A stretch of 64,000 nt of DNA from Polytrichum commune (GCA_950295325.1 OX485809.1:28272001-28336000), one strand, 5' to 3'. Shown: positions 46,521-59,544, counted from the first letter of the stretch. Notes: a model not told the origin generated them from the sequence alone. Program-made: numbers and translations.

Positions 46521-49223
46521 TTTTTGCCTGGAAGAGATTTGGGGTTGGGGCAGGCTGTCTGTAGCTCATAGGAAACTTTTCTATTGAAGTGAAGCACTTT
46601 GGGTTTGTTGTCCATGTAACAAGTGTACTTGGGAGTTTTCAGGAAGCTGCCCGTAGATACTTTTTTGTCCTTCTTTTTTGTTTCTCTTAACTCTTTCTTG
46701 TATGTAGAGGCAGAGGGAGATCTTTAGGTGGCTGGCAGGAGTCTAGATCTGTGGTGTGTTCACAAATTCTGCAAGCTGGATTAGAGCTGGTGTAGTTCCC
46801 ACAGAAGACTTCCATCCAACTCCTTTGGATGGTGGTGTTTCTTGTAGTGAGGTCAATCACACAGGTAGTCTTGTGGGAGGAACTGCTTCAGTTGCAGTGA
46901 TCCTATGTGACATTGTGTTACAAAGTTGTATCTGCCAGTGTCATAGTATGCTAGTTGGGGGACGCTTATCTTGAAAGATTTCCCCCAAGTTATCAAATTT
47001 TCCTGGCTGCCACAGTTAGATTTCAAGTCCAAGAATGAATATCCTTGTTTGCCAATTCTTGCAGCTACCAGTTTTCAGAATTGGAGATGGAAAAGAGTAG
47101 TTGGCTTGTCAGCTGCAAATTACACGCACTCTTTTTGAATTGTTTCCACTTCACCTTTGTGCTGGAATGTGTTCTATATGTAAGTATTCTAGGCGGGTGA
47201 ACCTGTTCGATACCCCCTCTATTTGATTCTCTTGTCAATGTAGGATGGGTTTCTGAAGGGTGTGGTTAACGAGACACAAGGAATGGTGTGCTGGGCTAGT
47301 GTGTGTAATGGTGTTCTGGTGAACTTCACAGATGGCTTGGTTAGGTTTCCAGTTCTGAATCAGGTGCATGCTTTGGTAGTCCTCTATAACGAAAGAGGCT
47401 AGTACCAATTTGTGAAACTACAAATAGGTTGACGATTATGTGCATGTGGTTAGGCACAAAGGCACAATTGTGCTTTGGAAATCAATTTGTACGTGAGTCA
47501 TTGTGAGCATAGGGTACGTCAGGTCGAAAGGCATACAGAGCTAGAAGAGCACCAAGAAGTATAGCGCTTAACCCCTAAACCCTCGAGCTTTCTTGACATT
47601 CTATTTTCTGTCATTTTCAGCACTATTGCTGAAAATTTCTGTTACGTAACAAAGCAAACTCTGGTTTTCCTGAAATCTAACCGTACGGATGTGAAGTAGA
47701 GTACCATACAACCTTGGTGTGAAAATTGGAAGTCAGTTGAACCACATTTGTTAGGTGAGGTTAACATATGAACAGGGCCTTCATCCGGGCAGCTATAGAA
47801 AATTCAGAATTTTTTCGTTTCATGGTCATTCTGGTCTTCCCACAATTTTGTGGGAACCGGCTACTTTGCCATGTAGTTTTGCGTGGGTGGGAAACGTGCC
47901 ACTCTCAAAAATTGAGTGGGGTTTTTTCCTAGGAGGAAATTTAGACGAAGTCTGTCACCCGGAGAGCTGGAGGGTCATAAGAGTAGGATTACCTTTTTTT
48001 CATGGAGCGAGTAACATGTGCACTAGTATTTCCTCAAATCCGTCCGGTCAGTATGTGCACAACCATCACCTTGTCCTCAGGGAAAAAACCTTACTCAAGT
48101 TGGCCCACCATATGTGAAGAATATTGGCTTGTAAATTTTGCTCTTGTAGAGTATGCTATAATGGATTTCAAAAGGTTTCATTTTAGACTTGAACAACTCC
48201 TATCATAGAAGAAAATTTTGTCTATCGATTAACTTTTAGTTTATCTTTACATACTCATCATGTGTCTTGAAACCAACACCTAATGAACTAATTACACACT
48301 AACTTGACTCTTTTAAGTATCCTCACCAAGTGTCCTATATCCGACACCCTAGCGAGCCAATCATAGCAAAAGAATAGGAAGAATTTTTTTGACCTTGAAT
48401 TGGGGAGGGTTGGGTGGTAACAACATTAAATATATTCAAACAGTAAATATCATATGCAGCTTAGTTATGGCATCCACGATTATATTCTCGGGTCCCACAT
48501 GAACAAACACCATCTGCTTAATAATGTTATGGCTTTGTTACATGCAAACATCAACTCTACCTGAAATTTCTCACACAACTTTACTTCCACGTGGCCTCTA
48601 CCCCACTTGTCAGTCACACGCTGCGTGGGTGCTTAATCCATGCTTCCCCCGAACATGCATGCCACGATTGCAACCCCAAATCTACGAGAATGCTACGTTG
48701 GCGGGTGAAGAATCGACGACTGGATTAGGGAGATTCTTAGTAAGTGATTAGCAACGCACAAAGAGCCGTTCCTTACTTAGCGAGTTACTAATCACTAGGG
48801 AAAGTGCTGCGATGTAGCGATTCTCATATTTCTTCTCAGAATCGACCTCCAGATCCTGCGCATTCGATCTTTAAGGTGCTCTCCTCCTTGTCGTTTTGCT
48901 GCTTTTCTGTGGGAGTTTTTGCAAAATTTTGGGCTTCCTTGAAATCCCTAACACGCACAAGCGCCTATTTGGTGAGGTAGGCACTTCGGTATCTTTTGGA
49001 AAATTGTTGAGGTGCTTTTGGAGAGGTTGTTGCATTTGTTGAAGGAATTCGACCTGCACTAGCTCGATTGATGATGGATAGTGTTTCTCATTTTGTGTTG
49101 TTCGACCCTTCAAAGCACGATAGGTTGTAGAAAGGACATTCATCTTGATAGCCGTGTCGGAGGATGCGTCACTCATTGGTGTTGTTGGTTTTTATATTCA
49201 TTTGAGATCCTTTGAGCTCTGGC
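46521..49223. other. 3' flank of the RGGA-like gene and intergenic DNA
   Basis: The first several hundred bases probably hold the 3' UTR. No other gene was recognised. Near 48730-48785 an imperfect inverted repeat pairs AGTAAGTGATTAGCAACG with CGAGTTACTAATCACTA. From about 48840 the sequence could contain the transcription start region of the next gene. Confidence 0.4.
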
Positions 49224-49494
49224 ATGAGAGGAAGGTTTGTATCTCTTAGAAATGGAGGTTCGGGATTTGTGATTGATAGAGATTCTGATGCATTTCCACG
49301 AGGTTCGTTGAGCTGCGGTTTTACATTCAGGACACGCGGGAATAGATCTCAAGAGGCAGACTTCCCGCGCATGGTTGGTAAATCACAGGGTGGCTCATGT
49401 TGTGCTGGTGTATGGATCTTGGATTCAATATTTCTATGTAGATTAGTACATCAGTTGATTGTCTTGTTTGTTTTTGTCAATGAACAGGTCCGTC
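49224..49494 (+). promoter_or_regulatory. Probable 5' leader of the FAX-like gene, with intron and upstream ORF
   Basis: TGGTTG|GTAAATC at about 49378 and TGAACAG| at 49487 could be the splice sites of a leader intron ending seven bases before the ATG at 49495. An upstream ATG at 49224 opens a frame out of phase with the main one, across the possible splice site. Both points are inferred by eye. Confidence 0.35.
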
Positions 49495-51535
49495 ATGGCC
49501 ACTATGTATGCCACTCTTGCGACCTCGTCAGTGAGGTTGGCTGCTCCTGCGGCTTGGATTGTTCGATCTCGCAATGCATTTGGATGCTCCTCTGCAACTC
49601 AAGGACTCACTCTTAGAAGCCCCTTCCATGGAGAAAAACCTTCGATTTCGTCACGAAGGACGGAACAATCAGTAAGAAGAGTAAGGGAGAAAGGTATGCA
49701 CTGCATGCCTAGAGCCAGCGTGAGCGAGTATGCTCCCTTGGCCGCGATTCTTTATGGAGCCTCTCTACTTGGTGGTGGCCTCTATGCATGTAAGCAACTT
49801 CAACTTCGAAGTTTACTCTCCTGAAGCACTTCATGTAGATAGCAAATATCCAATGTCAAATCGGAGTTTGCGGAAATTTGCTATGAATTTCTGGAACATA
49901 TGATTGTTCTACCCGTAAAGTACATTCCCTACCACTCTCACGTTGAGCATTTATTTGTTTAGTTCGTCTTAGGATGTGCTGCATTACTGGGGCATGACAA
50001 TATATCCGAAGGCCGTCGAATTTTAGGAATGTTCAACTGGAGTTGTATTTGAACCCTGACGAGATGAATGAGATTTTTTTTCGTGCAAGGAGTCGAATCA
50101 TTGTTGCTGCAATTGGTAGAAGGATTAACTATTGTGGTCTGGGTATTCTAACCTGCCGACATCTTTTTCTTCTGTTTCCTACACCTTGAATAAATGTACA
50201 ACCTTAATTTTGAACAAGGACGCTTTAGGAAAAGACCCAGGCTTGTGTTTTATATCCAGGACCTCTTTGATATCTTTGTGCCCAAAGCTTAGACGTCCAT
50301 ACTTTTAATTTTTAAGGATTCAAATCACTAGCGATTGAACTGCTTGATTTCTACTTATTGAATTTTCTCGAGGTCAGCATTATTAAAAACTATCGTCACG
50401 CAAGTGTCCTCCAATGAATATGCAAGTACTGTTCTATTTGAAGTTCACTCCATGTGTCTGGGGATATCAAGCTCTTGTAATCACCAAGTTATGATTGAGC
50501 GCCTTCGACCTGCATGTGAATAGTTTCCTATGCTGGCAGAATCAGAGGTTTTCTAAGTTCTTAAGTTTTGTGTGCTTGACATCGGCTTCAGACACAAAAA
50601 CCGGCAGCACAGGGTCCCTTGGAGGTGGTGTTACTGGTGGTATTGCGCTTGGTGTGGTAAGCCCATCCTGAGTATGTAACCATCCATTTTCTATGTCTGA
50701 AGGTGACCATAGCTCAGCTGTGAGATATTAGATGTGTTAAGATTTGTCGTACTGTCTGCCAAACCATGGTCAAGTGTAGCCTCCTCACCAATGCTATGAT
50801 TTCTTCTTGTATTTTAGTCCTGCTGATTGATATCAGCGTGGTGTACTTGTCTTCAGGCATTCTTTTTGATGCAAGTGCCTGAGACTCAAGATCTTGGCCA
50901 GGCTGTTGGTTTTGGTGCTGCAGTTCTCTTCGCTGCCGTCTTTGGTAAGCCGTTTGAACTCTTTGTGCACCTCTCATGGCAACCTCCTCCTTGGGGAGTG
51001 ATTTTATTAATATAGCATATCCTGCCTATAGGATGCAGTCATTCTATACGTGAGACTCTTGCAGATCTCTTGGATAATTTTATTTGCTAAAAATAAACTT
51101 GCAGAGCTTAGAAATCAAACTGCTGAGCTACCAACTCACCAAGAACTATAAGAAAGTAACAAAACAGCTGCACTTTAGTCATGTACATCCATTATGTGAA
51201 CCCACTAATGGACACTCCGTTTGTTTCTGTAACATGTAAATCAAGTGACTTCATTTATATCACTGTAGTTCTTTCAGTGACATGTAATGTGTGTATCTCC
51301 TCATGTTCATGTTATTGTAGAGGTGCTCACATTCACTTGAGAGGTAATAGTGTGGTGCAATAGAGGAATCAGCTAGGTAGTAGCTGTTTTGCTCAACGTG
51401 AGCCTGTCTTGTGCAGCTATACGATTGGCATCCACAGGCAAGCCAATTCCCTCAGTGCCCCTCTTGGGCCTGAGTGCAGCAACGTCGTTGGTTTTCGCCC
51501 TTTCATATCTTCAAACACGGGTTTTATTGCCATGA
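49495..51535 (+). CDS. Plastid Tmem14-family protein (FATTY ACID EXPORT-like)
   Basis: Four exons: 49495-49789, 50592-50656, 50857-50944, 51417-51535; GT-AG joins, phases consistent, 188 aa. Residues 1 to about 75 are rich in Ser, Arg and Ala with few acidic residues, like a chloroplast transit peptide. Four hydrophobic segments follow: around SEYAPLAAILYGASLLGGGL (75-95), GSLGGGVTGGIALGVAFFLM (103-122), LGQAVGFGAAVLFAAVF (about 130-146), and SVPLLGLSAATSLVFALSYL (about 161-180). This is the Tmem14 (UPF0136) fold of the FAX family; FAX1 exports fatty acids across the plastid inner envelope. The glycine-rich helices and the short loop RLASTGKPIPS fit the family. Which FAX member it is cannot be decided here, so substrate is inference. 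Confidence 0.88.
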
Positions 51536-54040
51536 AAGCATCCAACACAGGATTTCAGCTGTTTTCATTTTGTCAGTCTACCTTTCTTTACATACTGTGA
51601 CATAAATGAATTATGTGAGCTTGAAAGGTGGTGAAAGCTATTTGATTTCTTCGCAATTTGAGGTTTGGAGGTTTTAAGTAGGAAATGAGTTGCACATGAG
51701 CATGTTTGGATTTGCTTGCAGAACTAATTTCAGGAGGTTGTTAGTGAAAAGTTCCATATATTTTCTGATCCTTGTTATGATGTTATGATCCTTGTTGTGA
51801 TATGTCGGGCATTTTTCCCATGCGAGTTACATTACATGTTGTAGGGCGGTGTAGTGTTAACTACTACTGCATACATTCACTCTCTTAGGATCAAGATGTA
51901 GGAGCTCAAGTTTTTGAAAACGAAAGATTATTCCTCAAATTCTATGCAGTCAACTCGAGCTGTTTGAATACCGTTCCATCATATACTTTTTGACTATGTC
52001 AGCAAAGTTGATACAACCTTAGTATGGGTTGAGTGGTAAGTGGTGTGTCTAACCTTTTCTCTCTAGCACATGTTGCAAGGCCTCGACTAGCAGCTCTTGT
52101 GTGAAATAATCAAGTTCATTCTAAATGCATTCTAGCTTGGGAAACTGCTGCTTGAGGTGCAAGTTTCAATTTGACCCCTTTAATTGATGACAAACTCCAA
52201 TGAACATAAAGTCTACATGCTCTACCATCACCAAATTGAAGAGCATAGCGAAATAGGAGAAACAACATAGATTTGGACACACTGTATTCTAATGAGAGGT
52301 GATGCTGGCATTCAATACCCAGCCATGCACACGTTCACCTAATGATGAGGTATTTGACAACATGTAGAGCACAAATCATGATGACAAACTCCCATGAATG
52401 CAAAGTCTACATGCTCTCATCACCAAAATGAAGAGTATAGTGAAATAAGAGGAGACAACAGTATTGGTTTGGGGTTGTCTTGCACCTATGTGGCACTCTC
52501 TCAGTGGCTCTAACAAGGTCCATCATATCACTTCCTGATGGCGTGTCAAGTAGGTAGGAAGGATGTGGCAAGCGGTCACTGCCTTGATCAACCTTGCCCT
52601 CAATTATGTTTGGTATTGGTTCTCTGAGGCTGGGCATCAGTGTATAATGATTAAGGCTCAGTTCTCGGAGGCTCACCCTATATGCCTTGTCCATTGAGGG
52701 CCCCCATTATACGCTGATGCCTGTCCTAAAAAAAACCAATGAAAAAAACCATTGCCTAATACACACAAAATTTGGACACATTACATTTCTGATCTTTCTA
52801 ATGGGAGGAGATGATGATATTACTCAAGCATATGCACCTTGGGCACTTTCACCCAATGTACTTTTACTGAAGCACACTGAAGGAGTCTGTGGATTGTGAT
52901 CCGCAATTTATTGATCGGTGTAGCCGTTGCCAGTTGGTCTCATTGCTGCACTTTGAATGGCGACTGCACCACTCTTCTCCACTGGCTTCACAGATGCTCC
53001 CAACACCGCTTGCCCCAACACCTATTACAGATTCATTTATAAGTATTCCAATATGCCCTTGATCAAGTTTATCGCATGCAGCGACTCGTGCAAACATTCT
53101 TAAAAGTTCAAGGAATCTCATGTTCAGGAGCCAACAGTTACATGAATCCTTGCAGAAAGACTTGGATGTGCATTTGCCACAACTGTGTGGCAATCTGTGA
53201 CTTTACAACATCATCGAACAACAAAAGACATCATCGACTCCATAAGCTATTATCTCAACAGGTCTGGGCAACAACTTCCTCTCCGCAATGATCATTGCTT
53301 GAGTGGGTATGTATGTTCAAGAGATCATACATCACAAAAAATGATGTTTGCAATTAGAACATTACCTACCTACCTCCCTCTCCAAGTTTTGCAGTTCTCT
53401 CCCCGCTCTGCATGCGATCCTCGTTTATCTATCTTGCTGATGTGCTCCATGTTCGTCGAGATGGTTGCATATTGCTCAATCTCAAAATCACATGCAGTAC
53501 AATTATTAGCAGTCGGCACGTGCTCAACCCTTCTTCCATTGAAGACACCATTAATCAAACCTACAACGCCCATCCCAAGCCCAATCTACAAAACATCATC
53601 ATCATCATCATCATCATCTGCATTCCCATATATGGAGCCTATAATGCATCACCTATGAGGTATGTGGCCAATTGGTCTGGTGTTAAACCTGTGGGGTTTT
53701 TTTTTATTTTAAAAATTCGAAGGGGTCTTTGTTGGTGTGGAGTTCTTGTGACATGGTATGTCTCTAAATTCACAAGTGTTGTTTAGAATTCACTTTGTTG
53801 ACATGTTATTTGTGTTGAAGATTGTATGAGGCAATGACATTCATGTGTGGTTCTTATTGTGTGTTCCTTTTTCAAAAAACCATTTGAAATCCAATCATGA
53901 TTATGCAATAAATGTTTTTGATAATTAAAACTTAACATTTACTTTCCATTTGATTTTTTACAGAAAATATGTTTAAAGTATTAAATTTGTAGTCAAATCT
54001 CTCTTTGTTTGCCTCTATTTTGTGACATATTCGGATTAAA
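51536..54040. other. Intergenic with local duplications and possible gene fragments
   Basis: A phrase containing AAAGTCTACATGCTCT recurs at about 52208 and 52400, within lines starting GATGACAAACTCC (period about 196 bp). A CAT trinucleotide run lies at 53594-53617. Apart from weak minus-strand coding-like pieces (52908-53021 and 53373-53585) no gene was recognised. Confidence 0.4.
52908..53585 (-). pseudogene. Possible orphan exons of an unrecognised gene
   Basis: A minus-strand open stretch from 53585, right after a possible acceptor (TTTTGTAG), reads IGLGMGVVGLINGVFNGRR and runs about 70 codons to a possible donor GTAGGT near 53370. A second stretch, 53021-52908, follows an ATAG acceptor and reads LGQAVLGASVKPVEKSG then AAMRPTGNGYTDQ to a TAA. 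The amino-acid style is protein-like, but no family is recognised, no start codon or middle exon is convincing, and chance remains a real alternative. Confidence 0.25.
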
Positions 54041-54049
54041 ATATGTGAG

Positions 54050-54850
54050 GTTTGATTAAGCAAGAAATAAAGACTAACCGTAGTTTGTTATACTTAACAT
54101 GTGAGTAGATGGTGTTTGGAGTCAAACAACTCCAAAGAAAGAAGTGAGTTAGACAATCCAAGAAAGAATGGTGCACAAGGGCTAGACAACCTATGAACGA
54201 ATTGTGCATAAGAGTTACACATCTCCCGATCTTTGCATTGGAGTTAGACAACTACAATTAGAAGATATGAATCGGAGTTAGACAACTCCCAGCGGATGGA
54301 TGTTATTCATGGGAGCTAGACAATGAATATATGAATCTAGTTGAAATCAGATAGTTCCAACTAGGAGAATGGACGAATGGTACTAGTTTGAATCAATTAG
54401 TTCCAGCTAGAAAAATGGATGAATGGATCTAGTTGGAATTAGATAGTTCCAACTAGAAAAATGGACGATTGGATCAAGTTGGAATTAAATAATTCCAACC
54501 AGAAGAATATACGAATGCATCAAGTTAGCAATAGACATTTCCAACTAGTGGATTGCGATCAAGACAAAAGATAGAAGATTTGTAGTAGAACCAAAGATAG
54601 AGTTATGAATAGAAGACCTTTATTATATGAGAAATAAAAAGTGGAAGTAGTGTTTTGGCATAAAAAGGAGCTTGGGGGAGGAGAGAGGTTCTTTTGTCCT
54701 CTCCTATGGTCGGGTGGTTCAAGCTCATAGGCAACTACAATCTTGTGGTTGAGTTGTAGAGCTTTTGGTGTATACAAGGTTTGGAAGTTCATATTCTCGT
54801 GTTTTATGTGCATTCTTGAGTGTATTATTGTTGTGAAAATAAAGGAATGT
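54050..54850 (-). repeat. Dispersed repeat with hairpin minisatellite, copy B
   Basis: Inverted relative of 39690-40600. From about 54105 to 54560 units of about 45 bp contain CTAGTTGGAATTAGATAGTT followed by CCAACTAG, with 10-bp inverted arms (CTAGTTGGAA/TTCCAACTAG, near 54439). To the right, GGAGGAGAGAGGTTC and ACAATCTTGTGGTTG match the flank of copy A in reverse complement. The two copies are diverged, so separate old insertions are likely. Confidence 0.8.
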
Positions 54851-57300
54851 CACATATTCCCAAATGGGGCCATTGAAATCCTTCCACATTTGAGATTGCA
54901 ATTTCTCCAAAAGAAAACAATTTATCTCTTGATTTTGATGCAATGCAAATAATTTTTTTTTGAAAGAGATCATAGTGAACATTATCTATTTATACATGAC
55001 CACATAGACACTTCCTATATTGAACATATAAGGACCTATGGTTTCTAAGTACACATTCAGAATTCAATGTGAGATGCATTCTTTTGGTGTCCATCCTTAG
55101 TTATAAGCCTTGCATACATGACGAAAATTTATTTATATACACAATGTAGAGAAAATGACATGCATTGTATTTTGAAAAGGAGGATCTTGACTTCTAAGAA
55201 ATTTTGGTGCAATATGTGTAAGAATACTCTTAAAACGTGTTGGGAGTTCAATAGAAAGTGTAGTTTTATTTATAATACGTTTTCAAACTTTGATATTGAA
55301 TAAGTGTTTCTTTAACATATATGACGGTGGATAAATGCCAAATTTTTTTACACACAAATAATCATTGTTATTTTTGACGATTGGCAATTGAAATTTTATT
55401 ATGGCAATATAAATTCCTTAAGTACAAGAAGATTGTTTCCAAATTTCCATCTTGAGCATGTCTATTTTTTCTAGTTTCAATTGAATAATCCAACATTTTA
55501 GAATTTTTTTCTTAAATACTTTTAAAACATCATGTCAGTATCCAAACTCTTTTTAATTTATAAAAAATGTTTCACCCAAAGCTCGACTAGTTGCCAAGGT
55601 GTTTTTATTGCACCATTCACAATTAGACCCTTTTAGCAATTGTTTGACCTTCATGATTCTAATCCTTTACAATATACATTAAAAAAAGAGCTCAAAGGAG
55701 GACCTTCTTTGAGCTTTTTTCCCTTAACAATAATTACAAAGAAAGTAAATAAATAAATAAGGTGATTATATGGGTCATGGAGCTCCCTCTTTCATGCTTA
55801 AGGTTGTTGCTAAAGAATGTTATAGAGAGATTGATGTGGAGGAGCCAGTGTATAGGCAAAAATCCAACAACCAACACCCAATAACTCAAGAGAGAGGGTT
55901 CAATGGGTTGACATTAAATCTGAATGCAAGCTTGCTCCTGTAACCTGGAGACCACTTATTAGAGTCTTGATCCTTTATGAATCGTGTTATGCATCCTCTT
56001 TTTCAACACTCAAATCCAAACCCCACAAAGACTAGTGACCACTAAATCTTTCTATCAGTTGATTGTTGCAAGAGGAGAGTTGGTTCTTATAGAAAGGTGA
56101 CATGGGATAGAGAAGTTTCTAAGTTTATAAGAGATGGTTCACATGAACAAACTTATTGTGGAAATGTTGCTCAACACTTGAGCATGCATGATACGATGTG
56201 GCATTTGAAGTTTTATATAGTTCCTTGTAAAGTTCTTCATTGTAGTTAAATTAAAGTTTCTTGTTTTTGTGTGTAAATTAACACTTGTTGTAAGTGTGCA
56301 AGCTCAATATTTTGTGCACAAGGCCCACTTGGTTAGTTTGAGTGTCTTCCAAGTGCAAAAAAACATGGGCACACCCAATGATTATATTTAACTATCATGT
56401 GTGTGTTTGTGGAACTATATTTAAGAATGTTAAATTCATGTCAAGTGTAGGTCAAGGATGTCATTGTTTGTGCAAACTTCATTTATTTACTCCTACACAC
56501 ATGTTGGGAGGGTCCCAACATCTTGGAAACACCTTCTTAAATTGAGAGTGCCTTATGTGTGCGGTCTAAATTTGACTAAACAATAAGTGTTTATAATGCC
56601 AAAAAATTAAGTTACAACCATAACAATATCCCCTAACCTTGAGCCTAACTTAGAAGGGAAACCTAGGGAAGATGAGGGAGCCAAAGGCAAAGAAAGGGAA
56701 CAAATGATTGCCACAAGTCCATCATAAACCCTCATACTCTGCAACCACATGTCAAATAAGTACCAGGGGTGAATGTAAGTGAAAATTGTACTTCACAAGG
56801 TGAAAATGGGGGAAGGGCAGGTAGGCACGGATAGTGAGCAAACCAAGATCATACATGGGCACCTACACAACGCCTTCAAAGATTGGGCGAATGCTATCCC
56901 AACACATTTGTTCTTCGCGGTGTTTACAAAACACCCCATGTAACCCCCATCCCTCACTTAAAAAACTCCAAAAATCACTCTTTTGCAATGCATAGATCAA
57001 CATCATGGAGGGTTTCTTTCCATGAAGCTCTCACATACTCCTGACTGTTTCTCCCAAATAACGCATCCAACTTGCACAATAGGCCAAAATGTTTGAAAGA
57101 ACACAATGTCGTTGGGTGTGATCCAATGCGTTGGAATGTGTGTGTGTGATATTTTCAGTTTTAAGAAGAATGGTCACTATAATGGTCTCTTTGGTTATTC
57201 ATGTAATTCATGAAGTGTTAAATGATAACCTCTTTAGTTGCCACCTAGTGATCCGAAACAATTACTGAGGGTCAATGATGACTACACTAAATATGATATT
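54851..57300. other. AT-rich intergenic stretch, no gene recognised
   Basis: No frame resembling a known protein. Near 55078-55110 a reverse-strand line (GGTGTCCATCCTTAG) belongs to the dispersed family seen at 9791, 24752 and 38567. No other structure was identified. Confidence 0.45.
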
Positions 57301-57304
57301 TATT

Positions 57305-57484
57305 GTCACTTACTATTTGGAATTACACAATGCTATATCTTTTTCCTATTAATATAATTTTGATTTATTAAAGACAATTGTTAGTGTTCTATAATGTCCA
57401 AACAACTAATTTGATGTTTTTGGGAAAAATATGAGATGTGCAGTAAACAGATATAGCATTGCGTAATTCCAAATAGTAAGTGAC
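57305..57484. mobile_element. Palindromic MITE-like insertion upstream of ATG12
   Basis: Arms 57305-57340 and 57449-57484 are inverted repeats of 36 bp with one mismatch, beginning GTCACTTACTATTTGGAATT. The spacer is 108 bp and AT-rich. Right arm end is about 230 bp before the ATG12 start codon. No clear target-site duplication was seen, so the class is open. Confidence 0.7.
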
Positions 57485-57717
57485 ACTAACTACACTATTT
57501 AGTGTAGTGTCGGCCGCACTAAATCAGATGTTTAGTGTGGTTGTGGAACAGGACCCTTACAGAAGGGAACGCCCTGCAAGGAGCCCTTTCTCCACTCTCC
57601 TCCTTTCAGAGGTTCTTGTTGTGTGCATTTCATCACTCATCGGACGAAGAGTCCTCGGAGACGGAGGGGGAGTTCGGGCTCCCGTCTCATCATCATTTGC
57701 CACTCTCTCGCGGAATC
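57485..57717 (+). promoter_or_regulatory. ATG12 proximal promoter and 5' leader
   Basis: GC-richer sequence directly before the ATG at 57718. The frame of the ATG is open upstream as far as about 57535, but without an ATG. TTTAGTGTAGTGT and TTTAGTGTGG repeats lie near 57499-57540. Confidence 0.4.
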
Positions 57718-59544
57718 ATGACGACGCCATCCGCGGAGGCTGCATCCGTTGTCGCAGCTCGGAAAGGTACGATTTTCAATTTCAATCCCAAGGCAAATTA
57801 ATAACCCCAATTCTGTGACACCTTTTTTCATTTGTTGCTGCGGATCGCAAAGTCTCACTGTCGCAAGCGGAAGGCTAAAGTTATTCTTTGGATATTTCAT
57901 TCCTCAATTGCGTAATTGGCGATGACGATAAAACCTTGAACCTTAATTCAGTGGTTTTTACTCATTAGGGTTTGGGCCTTGTCGGTATGTTGGATTCTGT
58001 TGATTCTGAAGCGTGTTGAAGTGTTGGACAGATTTTGTCCCTGGAGATCGAGTTTTTGTTTTGTTTTTGTTTTGTTTATTTGTTTCCCCCCGATAATATT
58101 AGAATCGCAATTTGGATTGAGTCCATCCCATTCTGTAGCTCGGGAAGGTTCTGATCGTTAGGATTTGGTTCTGTTCTGTACGTTAAGTTCTGTAGAGTAT
58201 GAAGGGTGGTTAAATGTTGGATGTATTTTTCGAGTTTGTGTTTGCGTGGCAACCAGGATATTGAGAGGTCGACTTGAATTGACTGGCTCTTGGATGGGGG
58301 AAATGAACTGCTGATGACAAGTTGACATCTATGTCCTATTTTTTTGGTCTGCAGTTGTGGTTCTTTTCAGGGCTACCGGAGATGCACCAATTTTGAAGCA
58401 ATCCAAGTTTAAGGTGTGTCTACATTCTTACTTGGATTTGCGCTACTTTGGCATTGGTTTTGGGGATCGTCTCGACTGGATATCATTCCTTCATACCAAA
58501 TGTTGAGCATTTTAATGGACATGTTTTTATGTTCACCTCTGTTTCAAGAGCTGAGTGGAATCCTTCCAGGAAGATGGCCGACTGCACGATCTGGTTGGCA
58601 GATAAACGGAAGAAAATTATAATCGCTGTCCGGATGTTTTCCTCCTTGTAGCATTTGTCACCTCCTCTTTCCCTGACCCCTAGTTTTGCAGATCGGTGGC
58701 ACTGAGAAATTTGCGAAAGTGATCGAGTTTCTTCGCAAACAGATCCACCGGGAAACATTGGTAAGTCATCTGTGTATGCTTATTTTGTACACCTCGACTG
58801 GCAATTGTTTTCCGGTTAATTAGTTTCTTTCTCAACTTTCAACTTGGCTTGAATAGGGTCATGAAATGGACCATCAATGTCTTCCAGGCACGTGTGACAC
58901 ATGGAGATCTTGATTTACTTGTGAGACTCCACCATAGTCAACGGATATTTAGGGTTTGCATCCTTGGGGAACTAAGGATTTTCAAGAAACCCTCAGTTAG
59001 TAAAGAGCGTCGGTGAAGTTCCAGATTGATTGGTTCACTCACTATTCTTGCTTTGTTTTTTTTGTTTTTTTTTGGCTGCAGTTCGTTTACATAAACAGTG
59101 CATTCTCTCCAACTCCTGATGAAAACATCTGGGACTTGTTTGAGGTAACCACTTTTTTCCCCCTTGCACCTCTTTAAATAAACACTGGTTATCTATTACT
59201 ATCCCTGAGGAAGAATCTAGGGTCAAAGGACCTTAGAGGGTTGTCTCTCTCTTAATAATTGGTGGCCAATGAAGGTTTATGATGTACATGAACTTCATGT
59301 CTGAGATGAGTATGCAACATTGGCCCAAAATTATTTGAAAGCTTATCATTGAGAGAATCGTTTTCCAGTGAACACAGGAGTTGTGCTTAGTTGGGGATTT
59401 CTATTCTGAAAGCGATTTTCCAAGTTATTCCGATCAGTCAGGCATTGCTGGCACTCATACTATTCTTAATGTGTGGGAGCACAGAATTTTGGTCTTGATG
59501 GAAAGCTGGTCGTGAACTACGCTTGTTCTATGGCTTGGGGATAA
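57718..59544 (+). CDS. ATG12: Ubiquitin-like autophagy protein ATG12
   Basis: Five exons: 57718-57766, 58355-58413, 58692-58760, 59082-59144, 59485-59544; GT-AG joins, phases consistent, 99 aa, close to the 94-96 aa of Arabidopsis ATG12 proteins. After a short N-terminus (about 16 residues, Ala/Ser-rich) the ubiquitin fold begins: VVVLFRATGDAPILKQSKFK, then KFAKVIEFLRKQ, then FVYINSAFSPTPDE, ending DGKLVVNYACSMAWG. The terminal Gly is the residue that ATG7 and ATG10 use to join ATG12 to a lysine of ATG5; the ATG12-ATG5 conjugate with ATG16 promotes ATG8 lipidation at forming autophagosomes in the cytosol. All recognisable conserved positions are present and the gene appears intact. Confidence 0.96.

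Noticed and set aside
57535-57717. N-terminal extension of ATG12
   Set aside because: The frame is open upstream, but there is no ATG, and plant ATG12 proteins have short N-termini.
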